A DNA stretch of 64,000 nucleotides from Rhodanobacteraceae bacterium ZG21-1 (GTDB lineage: Bacteria > Pseudomonadota > Gammaproteobacteria > Xanthomonadales > Rhodanobacteraceae), in NCBI GenBank assembly GCA_021390615.1, contig JAJEJU010000025.1:1736001-1800000 (forward strand), read 5' to 3'. Of this stretch, positions 9,124 to 17,337 are shown piece by piece. The number at the start of each line of letters is the position of its first letter. The stretch's first letter is position 1. The notes under the pieces are model-generated. The model saw nothing but the letters and a program-made list of their open reading frames with translations, searched no databases and was not told the DNA's origin. Both the position numbers and the translations under genes were made by a program.

Positions 9124-9695
9124 GGCATCTCCAGTTCGTCGACCCGCGCGCGGCAATGCGCCAGCGCGCTGGCGACGTGATAACGCACCATGCGTTCGCT
9201 CAGTTTCATGCTTTGCGCGACTGTGGCGAAGTCGCGCCCCTCGATCACGTGCATCACGAAGGCCTGGCTGGTCTTCGCCGGCAGTTCGCGCAAGGCGCGG
9301 CGCAGATCGCGCCAGCGCTCCAGCGCCGATACGTGCCGCTCCGGCACCGGCGCAACGTGCAGTTCTTCCGGCGGCAGTTCGACCGGCGCATCCTCCAGCG
9401 CGCGGTCGTTGCGCACCTTGCGCATGCGCAGGCGGTCGACCGCTAGGTTCGAGGCGATGCGGAACAGGTAGGCGCGCAGCGAACCGACCTCGGCCAGATG
9501 CTCCTGGGTCAGCATGCGCACATAGGCTTCCTGCGCCAGTTCCTGCGCGTCGGCCAGCGAATTGAGGCGGGACTGCAGGAAGGCGACCAGGGCGCGGTTG
9601 TGCTCGCGGAACAGCGCCGCCACGCGCTCGCCGTGCGCGGACAGCGCCGCCGACTCGGCGCCCAGATCGGTGCTTTCGTCGGAAAAGCGGCTCAT
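9120..9695 (-). CDS. FecI-type ECF sigma factor
   Basis: 191 residues from the ATG at 9695 (MSRFSDES...). Sigma region 2 (about 25-95) includes the conserved AQELAQEAYVRML and LRAYLFRIASNLAVDRLR segments. Region 4 (about 120-180) carries FVMHVIEGRDFATVAQSMKLSERMVRYHVASAL, the -35 reading helix-turn-helix. It would direct RNA polymerase to the receptor promoter when released by the FecR-like protein encoded next. Iron-responsive control by Fur is expected for the class, but I could not identify a convincing Fur box in the 49-bp upstream gap. Confidence 0.93.
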   Translation of the reverse strand: MSRFSDESTDLGAESAALSAHGERVAALFREHNRALVAFLQSRLNSLADAQELAQEAYVRMLTQEHLAEVGSLRAYLFRIASNLAVDRLRMRKVRNDRALEDAPVELPPEELHVAPVPERHVSALERWRDLRRALRELPAKTSQAFVMHVIEGRDFATVAQSMKLSERMVRYHVASALAHCRARVDELEMP

Positions 9696-9744
9696 GCGCG
9701 GGCCTGCAAAAGGATGACGCATAGGTCGCCTCGGCCGTCGATGT

Positions 9745-10863
9745 TCATGCGGATGCGGCCAGCAGGAGGCCAGGCCGCGGCTCGCCGGTCGCAGCCGGCT
9801 CGAGCCAGCGCGCGAGGCTGCGCGGCGGGAACGCCGCCAGCGCGTCGACCAGCAGGTGCTCGGCCTCGAGCCGCAGCGCCTCGCGGCGGCGATAGGCGGA
9901 TCGATGGCGGCTGGGTACTTCGGACTCGCATTTGTGGCTAGGCATCTCGGGCAGCACGAACCAGCCGTCGCCGACGTCCCTGCCCTTCTGCTCCTGCCAG
10001 AACGCGTCGTAGTCGGCCTGGAACTGCCGGCGCGCCCGGCGCAACGGATGCGCCGCATTGCCGACCGCATGCACGCGCTCGACAGCGTAGTGTCGCGCGA
10101 ACGCATAGACCAGGGAAAGCATCAGCTGCTTGGGCCGCAACCCGTGCATGTTGCGGGTCAGCTCGCGCACCACATCCTTGGCGTGCTCGCCGCCCGGTCC
10201 CTGCAGGCTGCCGATGGCGATGGCCGGGCGTTCGCCGATCACGCTGAACACGATGCGGTACAGCGGCTGGTCGGCCAGGTCGCTGATCTGCAGGCACAGC
10301 TCGCCCTCGCTGCCCAGGAAGATCGGCGGGCGCAGGCTCAGCTTCAGCTCGCTGCCGTCCTTCAAGCTCAGCCGGCCCAGCTCGGCGCCGCCGTCGACGT
10401 AGACCGCCTCGAACAGTGCGCCGGGCAGGCGCGCCAACGCGAACTGGTAGTGCCGCTGCACCGCGTGCAGCCGCTCGCGCCGGCTCCACTGCGCGTGCAG
10501 GTAGCGATGGAAGTGCCGTTCCAGCAGGCGCGGATCGCGCTGCAGGTAGGCGCGCATGCGCGGATTGCCGTACAGGAATTCGAGATAGCCGCCGTGCCGC
10601 AGCGGCATGCCGAGCGCGCGCACCAGGTACTTGGCCGCCTCGCGGCGCCGGCGCAGCGGGCTGCCGCGCCAGTCGTCGCGCCCGCGCAGCGAACGCCGCA
10701 GGTCGGCCGCGAAGCTCAGCAGCGCCCGCGCCGGCCGCAGCAGGCTGGCGCGCAGCGCGCCGCCCGCCGACCAGGCCGAAGCGCCGCCTGCGCTGCCGCT
10801 GGCGCCGAACACGGTGCCCGCGTCGATCGCCTTGACGCCGAGTTGTCTGTCCAGTTTGTTCAA
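9745..10863 (-). CDS. VirK/YbjX family protein (DUF535)
   Basis: 372 residues. The DUF535 core is recognisable from about residue 90 on: YLEFLYGNPRMRAYLQRDPRLLERHFHRYL is followed by LYRIVFSVIGE, AIGSLQGPGG and LRPKQLMLSLVYAFARHYAVERVHAVGN, then a DYDAFWQEQKG segment. E. coli YbjX and Shigella VirK belong here and are linked to envelope/virulence functions by unknown chemistry. The frame's first possible start is a TTG at 10863. There is no ATG before residue 86, so the start is uncertain. It lies just upstream of the fecI-like gene on the same strand (49-bp gap). Confidence 0.8.
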   Translation of the reverse strand: MNKLDRQLGVKAIDAGTVFGASGSAGGASAWSAGGALRASLLRPARALLSFAADLRRSLRGRDDWRGSPLRRRREAAKYLVRALGMPLRHGGYLEFLYGNPRMRAYLQRDPRLLERHFHRYLHAQWSRRERLHAVQRHYQFALARLPGALFEAVYVDGGAELGRLSLKDGSELKLSLRPPIFLGSEGELCLQISDLADQPLYRIVFSVIGERPAIAIGSLQGPGGEHAKDVVRELTRNMHGLRPKQLMLSLVYAFARHYAVERVHAVGNAAHPLRRARRQFQADYDAFWQEQKGRDVGDGWFVLPEMPSHKCESEVPSRHRSAYRRREALRLEAEHLLVDALAAFPPRSLARWLEPAATGEPRPGLLLAASA

Positions 10864-10944
10864 GTGGCTCGATCCGCAGGGTGGCCGGAATACCCACCAA
10901 GACGTTCGAGCCCACGGAAATTGAAATCGGCGCCGTGCGGCCGC

Positions 10945-11946
10945 CTAGCGGCCGGCGCGGATCGCCTGCGAGAAATCCTCGCCGGGCGCGCTGCGGCGCG
11001 CCTGCTCGGTGATGCGGGCGCGCTGGCGCAGCTGTGCCAGCGGCACGCTGCGGTCGAGGATGCCGGCACCGTACAGGTACTCCGGCAGGTAGCCGGTGAG
11101 CAGCAGGCGCACGTCCAGCGGCAGGCCGGGATCGATCTGCCTGGCCATGCGGTAGACGATGGTGGTGCAGTTGGAGGTGATCGTGTTGTAGAAGGCCGGC
11201 GTGGTGGTCAGCCGGTTCGCCCCGCGCACGTAGGAGAGGAACAGAGCGCGCATCGCCGGCTTGTCCATGCGCAGCGGATAGAGATAGTCGTCCTCGCCGC
11301 GCACATTGGTGCGCACGCGGATGATGTCGCTCTCGTCGGCGGCGATCAGGATCATCTCGAACTGCTTGAAGAAGCCGCCGATCGCCGAATAGGCCTGGCC
11401 GCGCTTCTTGCGGATCTCCACCGAGAACACCAGGTGACGCCCGTCGTCGAAGCCGAAGCTCATCATCGCGTGGGCGATCGCCGGACTGCCCCAGTAGGAC
11501 AGCACCGCGTCGGCCGAGACCAGCCGGTCGAGGTCGTAGCGACGGGTCTCCCAGCGGATGTCATGGTCGTCCTCGCTGCGCCAGGTGAAGTCGCGCACGT
11601 TGTGCAGGGTGACCACGGAGCCGTCTACTTCGCCGCTGAGCAGGCGCGCCACGTCGTCGGCCCATACGCGGTCGTTCGACGGCGCGATGCTGGCCCACCA
11701 CAGCAGCAGGCCGCCCAGCGCCAGCGCGTAGCCGCCCAGCGGCAGCCAGCTGCGCCGGCTCAGCGCCAGCCAGGCCAGCGCCGCCACCAGCAGCAGCCAC
11801 AGCACGCTGCCGATCACCCGCAGCCAGGCGCCGCCGGGCAGCTGGTACCACAGCGCCACGGCGCCCCACAGCCCGGAGCAGAACGTGACCAGCGCGGCGA
11901 GCACGCCGAGCACGATCCTGACGACCATCCAGCGTCTGCGCGCCAT
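10945..11946 (-). CDS. DUF4105 (Lnb N-terminal periplasmic domain) membrane protein
   Basis: 333 residues from the ATG at 11946, which has AAGGAACGGG upstream. Three N-terminal membrane segments (about 8-33, 40-62, 67-86) anchor a periplasmic DUF4105 domain. Recognisable features are VVTLHNVRDFTWRSEDDHDIRWETR, SYWGSPAIAHAMMSFGFDDGRHLVFSVEIR and TPAFYNTITSNCTTIVY, which holds the family's conserved Asn-Cys. The domain resembles papain-like/NlpC folds, but no activity is established. It is divergent from the lipase gene across 127 bp. It probably acts in the cell envelope. Confidence 0.82.
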   Translation of the reverse strand: MARRRWMVVRIVLGVLAALVTFCSGLWGAVALWYQLPGGAWLRVIGSVLWLLLVAALAWLALSRRSWLPLGGYALALGGLLLWWASIAPSNDRVWADDVARLLSGEVDGSVVTLHNVRDFTWRSEDDHDIRWETRRYDLDRLVSADAVLSYWGSPAIAHAMMSFGFDDGRHLVFSVEIRKKRGQAYSAIGGFFKQFEMILIAADESDIIRVRTNVRGEDDYLYPLRMDKPAMRALFLSYVRGANRLTTTPAFYNTITSNCTTIVYRMARQIDPGLPLDVRLLLTGYLPEYLYGAGILDRSVPLAQLRQRARITEQARRSAPGEDFSQAIRAGR

Positions 11947-12073
11947 CCCGTTCCTTATCCGCTGTGGTGACGGCGCAAGCCTGACGTGTCGGTTCCGCGA
12001 TGGCAATGCGTCGTGCATCCGCCGTCGCATGGCTACAATCGAGCCATCGCCGGCATGACGGACACTGCGCAGC

Positions 12074-13993
12074 ATGAACCACCGGACGCGCGACTGGAGC
12101 CTGCGTTGCGCCGCCCTCGCCATGTCGCTCGGCCTGGGCGCCTGCGCGATGGTCGGGGTGAGCCAGATCAAGCCCCACGACTACGCCAACCAGCGGCGCG
12201 CCGACGTGATCGGCTCGGGCAGCCTCAGCGACAGCACGGTGCAGGCGCTCAACGTGGTGGCGCTGAGCGCGGACGGCTGCCGCAAGGCCTTCGCCGCCTG
12301 CGAGGACACCCTGGCCCAGGCCCCCGGCCTGAACGACGAGCAGCGCCTGTCGGCACTGTCCGAGCTTTGGCTGGAACAGGCCATCCAGGCCGACCGCGGC
12401 CGCTCCGGCACGGCCATGCCGGACCAGACCTTGAACGCCTTCCTGCAGTCTGCCCGCTACGCCTACGCCTACTTGTTCTACACCGCACGCCAGCCGGCCG
12501 AGCGCGCCTTCGAGCTGCGCCAGGTACAGGTGATCGGCTTCTACAACTTCGCCACCGAGCGCGCGGTGAGCCGCTTCTTCCAGGTGCTGCCCAAGCTCGG
12601 CACGCAGTGGACGCAGACCGACCTGGCCGGCTGGAACGTGCTGCGCCCGGAGACCGACATCCGCCTGCCCGACGACGTGCGCGTGCCGGCCGAACTGATC
12701 CCGGCGTCCAGCCTGCGCTTCTACGGCCTGCGCGACGTCTACCGCCGCGACGGCTTCGGCTCCGACTTCGTGGCGGTGGCGCCGCCCGCGCCCGCCACCG
12801 ACGAAACGCCGTGGCAGGAACCCCAGTACATCTCGGTCACCGGCGCGCTGATGTTCGGCGGCAACAGCCTGCCGCAGGTGCTGGCGACCCGGCAGGTGCA
12901 GCTGCTCGGCAAGGACCCCTACCGCGACGACAGCCTGGCCATCGCCGGCCAGGCGGTGCCGCTGGGCGCCAACTTCACCGCCGCCTACGGGGTCTGGCTG
13001 GCCCGCTCCGGCTTCGCCAGCCAGTCGATCCGCTCCCTGCTCGGTCGGCAGGGCGGCCTGACCAAGCCGCGCATCCTGCTGATGCAGCCCTACGATCCGC
13101 AGCGCCTCACCGTGGTGATGCTGCACGGCCTGGCCAGCAGCCCGGAGGCCTGGATCAACGTGGCCAACGAGGTGATGGGCGACGAGGAGCTGCGCCGCAA
13201 CTACCAGGTGTGGGAGGTCTACTACCCGACCAATGCGCCGATCGCGGTGAACCTGGCGAACATCCGCAAGGCGCTGGACGCGACGCTGCAGCACTTCGAT
13301 CCCTCCGGGCAGGCACGCGCCTCGCGCCACATGGTGCTGGTCGGGCACAGCATGGGCGGGGTGATCGCGCGGCTGCTGGTGTCCTCCAGCGACGACCGCC
13401 TGTGGAGCGTGGTGCCGCCGCGTCCCGGCCTGTCGCCGGAGCGGCGCGCCCTGCTGCGCCAGCGGCTGGCGCCCTACCTGCAGTTCACCCCGATGCCGCA
13501 GGTCAGCCGCGCAATCTTCCTGGCCTCGCCGCATCGCGGCACGCCGTATGCGCAGAATCGCCTGGCTCGCTGGATCGGCAACCTGATCCGCCTGCCGGTG
13601 AACGTGCTGAAGGAAATGGCCAACCTGTCGGACCTGCTGCAACCAGCCGACGGCAGCGACAAGCAGACCCCGATCCGCCTGCCCAACAGCATCGACAACC
13701 TCGACAGCAGCGACCCTTTCATCAAGGCCGCGGCGCAGCTGCCGATCTCGCCGCAGGTGCGCTACCACACCATCGTCGGCGTGTATAAATCCCACGGCGC
13801 GCTGGCGCAGAGCAGCGACGGCGTGGTGCCGTACTGGAGCGCGCACCTGGACGGCGCCGATTCCGAACTGGCGGTGCCGTCCTGGCACAGCGTGCAGGAA
13901 ACCCCGGCGGCGATCGTGGAGGTGCGGCGCATCCTGCGCCTGCATGCCGCCGCGCTGAAGCAGGCGACGCCGGCCGCCGGAAACGCGCCGTGA
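12074..13993 (+). CDS. Lipoprotein alpha/beta-hydrolase (lipase-like)
   Basis: 639 residues. The N-terminus has a lipoprotein signal with lipobox LGAC (Cys about residue 25), so the protein should be lipid-anchored in the envelope. A helical N-terminal region of ~200 residues is followed by an alpha/beta-hydrolase domain. This starts near MLHGLASSPEAWINVANEV (about 350-368) and has the nucleophile elbow GHSMGG (Ser about 428), a FLASPHRGTPYAQN segment and a likely His in the VPSWHSVQETP stretch near the C-terminus. The substrate is unknown; the closest pattern is triacylglycerol lipase/PGAP1-like. The stop codon overlaps the ClC gene start by 4 bp (GTGA), so the two are co-translated. Confidence 0.82.
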   Translation: MNHRTRDWSLRCAALAMSLGLGACAMVGVSQIKPHDYANQRRADVIGSGSLSDSTVQALNVVALSADGCRKAFAACEDTLAQAPGLNDEQRLSALSELWLEQAIQADRGRSGTAMPDQTLNAFLQSARYAYAYLFYTARQPAERAFELRQVQVIGFYNFATERAVSRFFQVLPKLGTQWTQTDLAGWNVLRPETDIRLPDDVRVPAELIPASSLRFYGLRDVYRRDGFGSDFVAVAPPAPATDETPWQEPQYISVTGALMFGGNSLPQVLATRQVQLLGKDPYRDDSLAIAGQAVPLGANFTAAYGVWLARSGFASQSIRSLLGRQGGLTKPRILLMQPYDPQRLTVVMLHGLASSPEAWINVANEVMGDEELRRNYQVWEVYYPTNAPIAVNLANIRKALDATLQHFDPSGQARASRHMVLVGHSMGGVIARLLVSSSDDRLWSVVPPRPGLSPERRALLRQRLAPYLQFTPMPQVSRAIFLASPHRGTPYAQNRLARWIGNLIRLPVNVLKEMANLSDLLQPADGSDKQTPIRLPNSIDNLDSSDPFIKAAAQLPISPQVRYHTIVGVYKSHGALAQSSDGVVPYWSAHLDGADSELAVPSWHSVQETPAAIVEVRRILRLHAAALKQATPAAGNAP

Positions 13994-15297
13994 GCGAGGC
14001 CTCCGCGCCGGCTCACATATCAGCGGAGCGCAGGCAGACGCCGCTACCGGTGCTGGCCCTGGTCACCATCGCGATCGGCGTCGCGGCCGGCCTCGGCGGC
14101 ATGCTGCTGGCCCTGCTGCTGCACGGCCTGCAGCACCTCGCCTACGGCTACGACCTGCACGCCCTGCGCGGCGCGCAGAGTTTCCTGCAGGGCGTGACGG
14201 CGGCGGCGCCGTGGCGACGCGTGCTGGTGCTGCTCGCCTGCGGCGGCATCGCCGGGCTGGGCTGGTGGGCGGTGTATCGCTATGGCCGTCCGCTGGTGAG
14301 CATCGCCCGGGCGCTGCAGTCCGATACGGCGCACATGCCGGTCGTCAGCACTTTGGCGCATGCGCTGCTGCAGATCGTCACGGTGGCGCTGGGCTCGCCG
14401 CTGGGGCGCGAGGTGGCGCCGCGCGAAGTGGGCGCGGTGTTCGCCGAGCAGCTGGCGCGACGCTACGGATTGAATGCGGAAGAGCGCCGCATCATGCTGG
14501 CCTGCGGCGCCGGCGCCGGCCTCGCGGCGGTCTACAACGTGCCGCTGGGCGGCGCGCTGTTCGTGCTCGAGGTGCTGCTCGGCAGCTTCGCGCCGGCGCT
14601 GGCGATCCCGGCCCTGCTCAGCGCGGTGATCGCCGCCACGGTGGCCTGGCTCGGCCTGGGCAACGAGGCGCAGTACACCGTGCCGCCGCTCCAGCTCAGC
14701 TACGCGCTGGTGCTGTGGGCGATCCTGGCCGGCCCGCTGTTCGGCGCGCTCGGCTACGGCTTCGCCCGGCTCACCGCGGCGGCCCGCGCACGCGCGCCGC
14801 GCGATGCACGGCTGCTGCCGTACTGCCTGCTCGCCTTCGGCCTGCTCGGCCTGGCGGCGATTCCCTATCCGCAGCTGCTCGGCAACGGCAAGGGGCCGAT
14901 CCAGCTCGGCTTCGACGACGCGGTCGGCCTGCCGCTGGCCGGCACCCTGCTGCTGCTCAAGCTGCTCGCCATCGTCGGCTGTCTGCGCGCCGGCGCCGAC
15001 GGCGGCCAGCTGACCCCAGGCATGACCCTCGGCGCGATGCTGGCGATCATCACCGGCGCGCTGTGGAACCTCGCATGGCCGCCGGTGCCGCTGGGCATGT
15101 ACGCGATCGTCGGCGCGGCGGCCTTCCTGGCCGCCTCGATGCGCATGCCGATCACCGCGATCGTGCTGGCGCTGGAGTTCACCCGCGTCGAGCACGACTA
15201 CCTGGTGCCGGTGCTGTTCGCGGTGGCTGGCGCCACCCTGGCGCAGCGCCTTTGCATGCACCGTTTCGAGACACCTCGCGCTCCGAGCGCAGGCTAG
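13990..15297 (+). CDS. ClC-family chloride channel or Cl-/H+ antiporter
   Basis: 435 residues from a GTG overlapping the lipase stop. It has ten or more hydrophobic segments in the ClC arrangement. The ion-path motif GSPLGREVAP has Glu about 141 at the place of the E. coli gating glutamate (E148). The second-half signature is GADGGQLTPGMTLGAMLA, then RMPITAIVLALEFT. There are no CBS domains after the barrel. The motif is GREVAP rather than the usual GREGP, a one-residue insertion-like variation seen in some bacterial subfamilies. Its stop codon shares CTAG with the convergent DeoR gene's stop. Confidence 0.9.
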   Translation: MSEASAPAHISAERRQTPLPVLALVTIAIGVAAGLGGMLLALLLHGLQHLAYGYDLHALRGAQSFLQGVTAAAPWRRVLVLLACGGIAGLGWWAVYRYGRPLVSIARALQSDTAHMPVVSTLAHALLQIVTVALGSPLGREVAPREVGAVFAEQLARRYGLNAEERRIMLACGAGAGLAAVYNVPLGGALFVLEVLLGSFAPALAIPALLSAVIAATVAWLGLGNEAQYTVPPLQLSYALVLWAILAGPLFGALGYGFARLTAAARARAPRDARLLPYCLLAFGLLGLAAIPYPQLLGNGKGPIQLGFDDAVGLPLAGTLLLLKLLAIVGCLRAGADGGQLTPGMTLGAMLAIITGALWNLAWPPVPLGMYAIVGAAAFLAASMRMPITAIVLALEFTRVEHDYLVPVLFAVAGATLAQRLCMHRFETPRAPSAG

Positions 15298-16049
15298 GCG
15301 CGCAGCACGCCGATGCCGAGCGCGGCCAGCGGCGCGATCAGCGCCTCCGGGGTGTCGCGCTCGACCACCAGGGTGTGCGCCGCCGTCGCCTCGGCGATCA
15401 CGTAGGCGGAGGCCGCATGCAGCTTCTCGGCCGAGGCCGGCACGATCACTTCGGCCGCGCGAGCGGCGAGCGCACGCTTCACATAGGCCTCTTCCAGATC
15501 GCCGGTGCTCAGGCCGGCCTGCGGATGCACCCCGGTGACGCCCATGAAATACAGGTCGGCGCGCACATGGCCGATCGCCTCGATCGCCGCTGCACCCACC
15601 GCCACCATCGAGTGCTTGAACAGGCGCCCGCCGATCAGCACCACCTCGACCCCGGCGTGCCCGGCCAACTCGACCGCAACGCTGGGACTGTGCGTCACCA
15701 CCGTGGCGCGCAGCGCCGGCGGCAGCTGCCGCGCCAGCTGCACCATGGTGGTGCCGCCGTCGAGGATGACTACCTGGCCGGGCTGGATCAGCTCGGCGGC
15801 GCGGCGCGCGATCGCCGTCTTCGCGGCCATGCCGATCTGCTGCCGCTGCGCCAGGTCGGCGGTGGCCGGCGAGGCCGGCAGGGCGCCGCCGTGCACGCGC
15901 TGCAGCAGGCCTTCCGCGGCCAGCTCGCGCAGGTCGCGGCGCACGGTGTCTTCGGAAACGCCGAAGCGCTCGCTGAGCGTCTTGGCGATGACCTGGCCAT
16001 CGCGCTTCAGCGCGGCGAGGATGGCTTGCTTGCGATGGGTGGTGAGCAT
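15294..16049 (-). CDS. DeoR/GlpR-family transcriptional regulator
   Basis: 251 residues from the ATG at 16049. The N-terminal winged helix-turn-helix (about 1-57: RKQAILAALKRDGQVIAKTLSERFGVSEDTVRRDLRELAAEGLLQRVHGGAL) is textbook DeoR. It is followed by a DeoRC sugar-phosphate-sensing domain with ILDGGTTMVQLARQLP, VVLIGGRLFK and LYFMGVTGVHPQAGLST. Effectors in the family are phosphorylated sugars; the specific ligand is unknown. It is divergent from the Nudix gene across 82 bp holding three TGCACGA repeats, the likely operator. It may therefore autoregulate and control nudK. Its 3' end overlaps the ClC gene by 4 bp. Confidence 0.9.
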   Translation of the reverse strand: MLTTHRKQAILAALKRDGQVIAKTLSERFGVSEDTVRRDLRELAAEGLLQRVHGGALPASPATADLAQRQQIGMAAKTAIARRAAELIQPGQVVILDGGTTMVQLARQLPPALRATVVTHSPSVAVELAGHAGVEVVLIGGRLFKHSMVAVGAAAIEAIGHVRADLYFMGVTGVHPQAGLSTGDLEEAYVKRALAARAAEVIVPASAEKLHAASAYVIAEATAAHTLVVERDTPEALIAPLAALGIGVLRA

Positions 16050-16055
16050 GGCGCC

Positions 16056-16097
16056 TGCACGAAATTCATTGACACTGCACGAAAATGCACGATAGTG
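16056..16097. promoter_or_regulatory. Putative DeoR operator repeats and nudK promoter
   Basis: TGCACGA occurs three times (16056, 16076, 16086) in the divergent gap. On the plus strand TTGACA (16069-16074) and GATAGT (16091-16096) form a sigma70-like pair with a 16-bp spacer. Two of the repeats overlap the spacer and -10 box, a placement suited to repression. Confidence 0.5.
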
Positions 16098-16131
16098 TCC
16101 GCTCCAGCCTTTGTCCAGCCGGAGCACGGCC

Positions 16132-16734
16132 ATGTCCGACCCCAGCGAGCGCATCCGCCTGATCGAAAGCCGCGTGCTGGCCGACGACTGGGCCGTGCTG
16201 AAGAAGCACGTGTTCGATTTCCGCCGCGCCGACGGCAGCTGGCAGCGCCAGCAGCGCGAAACCTACGACCGCGGCAACGGCGCGGTGCTGCTGCTGTACC
16301 AGCGCGCGCGGCGGCGGGTGGTGCTGGTGCGCCAGTTCCGCTTTCCCGCCTACGTCAACGGCCACCACGGCATGCTGCTGGAGGCGCCGGCCGGCCTGCT
16401 CGACCGGGCCACCCCGGAGCAGCGCATCCGCGCCGAGGTGGAAGAAGAGACCGGCTACCGGGTCGGCGAAGTGCGCAAGGTATTCGAGGCCTTCATGAGC
16501 CCAGGCTCGGTCACCGAGAAGCTGTTTTTCTTCGTCGCCGAATACGACGCCGCCGCGCGCGTGGGCGCCGGCGGCGGCGTGGTCGCCGAGGGCGAGGACA
16601 TCGAGGTGCACGAGCTGCCCTTCGACGAGGCGCTGGCGATGATCGGCCGCGGCGAGATCATCGACGGCAAGACCATCATGCTGCTGCAGCACGCGGCCCT
16701 GCACCTGTTCGCGCCGGACGCCGTCGCCGCCTGA
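16132..16734 (+). CDS. nudK: Nudix hydrolase, GDP-mannose/ADP-ribose pyrophosphatase type
   Basis: 200 residues from the ATG at 16132 (GGAG at -11). It resembles NudK/Nud[30 protein letters not shown] is followed by a Nudix box [22 protein letters not shown] (about 86-107). The metal-binding EVEEETG core is intact, but the first box Glu is Thr and the usual Lys/Arg before the core is Ala. NudK cleaves GDP-mannose to GMP and mannose-1-phosphate; relatives act on ADP-ribose or other nucleotide sugars. The divergent DeoR gene suggests sugar-phosphate-responsive expression. The exact substrate is uncertain. Confidence 0.85.
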   Translation: MSDPSERIRLIESRVLADDWAVLKKHVFDFRRADGSWQRQQRETYDRGNGAVLLLYQRARRRVVLVRQFRFPAYVNGHHGMLLEAPAGLLDRATPEQRIRAEVEEETGYRVGEVRKVFEAFMSPGSVTEKLFFFVAEYDAAARVGAGGGVVAEGEDIEVHELPFDEALAMIGRGEIIDGKTIMLLQHAALHLFAPDAVAA

Positions 16735-17337
16735 TCCGGGGCGTCCGATCCTGTCGCGCTGGGCAGCGCCGTGCTGCGTCGCGCCACATAGCCGCCGCCG
16801 GGCGCAACGACATGGTCGGTCGTACGCCATTCCCGCTTGATCCGGCCGGCTGCACGCCAAACCTGCATCGCCCGCATGGCGTTCGCCTGCCGGCGAGCGC
16901 GCCGCCGCACACCGGCAGCGGCCGAGTGCCGCGCGGGCACTTGGCGGCGCTGCGCGATCCCGCAGCACCGGCGTCGGCAACCGGGCACATCGATGCCGGC
17001 GGGCAACACCAGCGACGCAACGCGGCCGTATGGACGTCCAAACGCCGAGCATCCCCCCAACATAGATGCAAGCGACGCCGCCCGACTGCGACCCGGCGCG
17101 CACTTGCACGCATGCGCTTCGCGACGACCGGGACCACCCCGACAGGCCGGCATCGCCGAAATGAGACCTGACGCATGCGGCGTCATGTCCGGATCGCCGC
17201 GAGCGTTTTTTTCGACGCAGACCCGTTGCGCAATATGTTGCGCGCGCGAATAGTCGTACGACAGGGGACGGGGCATCTCTAGCAAGGCCGTTCGGCCGCG
17301 TTGGCATGTCGTTTTTCTGATTTTCCGGAGGAATCTC
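16735..17337. other. Intergenic, 603 bp, upstream of the S53 peptidase
   Basis: No gene recognised. The frames on both strands are arginine-rich shadows. The only clear structure is the palindrome at 17228-17243 (separate entry). Confidence 0.6.
17228..17243. promoter_or_regulatory. Palindrome GCGCAATATGTTGCGC upstream of S53 peptidase
   Basis: Perfect 6-bp arms (GCGCAA/TTGCGC) around a TATG centre, 94 bp before the peptidase start. A closely similar palindrome lies before the M4 peptidase gene and a GCGCAACGC/GCGTTGCGC repeat lies before the ester hydrolase gene. It is a possible common operator; the regulator is unknown. Confidence 0.45.

Noticed and set aside
11561-13945. Long minus-strand open frame over the lipase gene
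   Set aside because: His/Arg/Gly-rich antisense shadow; the plus-strand lipase has a lipobox and catalytic motifs.
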